This document shows positions 12,950 through 13,129 of a DNA stretch of 13,129 nt, one piece after another (position 1 is the stretch's first letter; each line of letters starts with the position of its first letter). The DNA comes from Candidatus Zixiibacteriota bacterium (GTDB lineage Bacteria > Zixibacteria > MSB-5A5 > CAIYYT01), in contig JAGLUH010000033.1 of NCBI GenBank assembly GCA_023134875.1, positions 1 to 13,129 on the forward strand. Reading direction: 5' to 3'. The notes beneath the pieces were generated by a model. That model was not told where the DNA came from. It was given only the letters and a program-made list of their open reading frames with translations, and made no database searches. A program made the position numbers and the translations under genes.

Positions 12950-13129
12950 ATGCAAACAGCTAAGATATTAGTCAGGCTTGCTTTCGTGGTGGTTTTCGCC
13001 TTGATGGCTACTTCAGTCGTCTGGGCGGGCACGGTGGGCAAGATCAGGGGTAAGGTGATAGACAAGAAGACCAAGAAACCGATCCCGGCGGTGGCTGTCT
13101 CGATTGAAGGAACAACCATGGGCGCCTTG
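12950..13129 (+). CDS. N-terminus of exported protein with carboxypeptidase-regulatory-like domain (likely TonB-dependent receptor), cut by window end
   Basis: 60 codons are visible, open to the last base; this gene is missed by simple complete-ORF calling because it has no stop in the window. The start has an excellent ribosome site (AAGGAGGAG, 12936-12944). Residues 1-26 are a signal peptide (basic start, long hydrophobic core, VWA before the cut). From 29 on, VGKIRGKVIDKKTKKPIPAV, then SIEGT, match the opening strands of the carboxypeptidase-regulatory-like fold (G-x-V-x-D-x-x-T-x-x-P-I-x-x-A-x-V-x-x-x-G-T). This domain commonly precedes the plug and barrel of TonB-dependent receptors in FCB-group bacteria, but it also occurs on other surface proteins. 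The final identity needs the sequence to the right. Confidence 0.75.
   Translation, partial: MQTAKILVRLAFVVVFALMATSVVWAGTVGKIRGKVIDKKTKKPIPAVAVSIEGTTMGAL

Noticed and set aside
12739..13119. 126-codon minus-strand open frame
   Set aside because: It is antisense to the leader and to the signal peptide and regulatory-like domain, which have an excellent ribosome site.
1..13129. CRISPR array, tRNA/rRNA genes, insertion sequence or prophage
   Set aside because: No regularly spaced repeats, no cloverleaf or rRNA segments, and no transposase, integrase or terminal inverted repeats were seen.

Overview
The window is a bacterial chromosomal segment of moderate GC content with tight gene packing. 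The partial gene at the right edge encodes an exported protein opening with a carboxypeptidase-regulatory-like domain, as in many TonB-dependent outer-membrane receptors. With the FN3-containing membrane proteins, this suggests a diderm of the FCB/Zixibacteria type. That placement is a recollection of typical gene content, not a search result.

Layout. 1-207: no gene; a possible terminator of a gene outside the window. 208-531 (minus): a small, very basic protein with its own promoter and a dyad overlapping the -10 box. 532-779: no gene, but a dense cluster of inverted repeats, ending in a 15-bp-stem hairpin just after the large operon's last stop codon. 780-11521 (minus): twelve co-directional genes with gaps of at most 33 bp, forming one apparent operon. 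11522-11756: a divergent promoter region. 11757-12578 (plus): a LipM-like octanoyltransferase. 12579-12949: a promoter and a structured 5' leader. 12950-13129 (plus): the partial exported protein.

The centrepiece is the operon. It holds three successive copies (A: 11521-7934; B: 7930-4235; C: 4207-780) of one four-gene module, always in the same order. Gene 1 is a signal peptide/FN3/TM/DUF6754-like protein. Gene 2 is a six-TM protein. Gene 3 is a TM-anchored alpha/beta-type protein with a predicted periplasmic domain. Gene 4 is a roughly six-TM protein with YKDN and FSKEHKG motifs. All twelve proteins are membrane proteins, the paralogues are clearly related but well diverged, and neighbouring genes overlap or nearly touch. 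The simplest reading is a large hetero-oligomeric envelope complex built from three specialised versions of one four-subunit unit. I recognise no biochemical activity: there is no Walker motif, kinase, protease, redox or known transporter signature. Modules A and B are the more similar pair; C is the most diverged and has lost residues shared by A and B.

The lipM-like gene probably acts in lipoate assembly and looks functionally unrelated to the operon, although the two share an intergenic region whose predicted promoters overlap.
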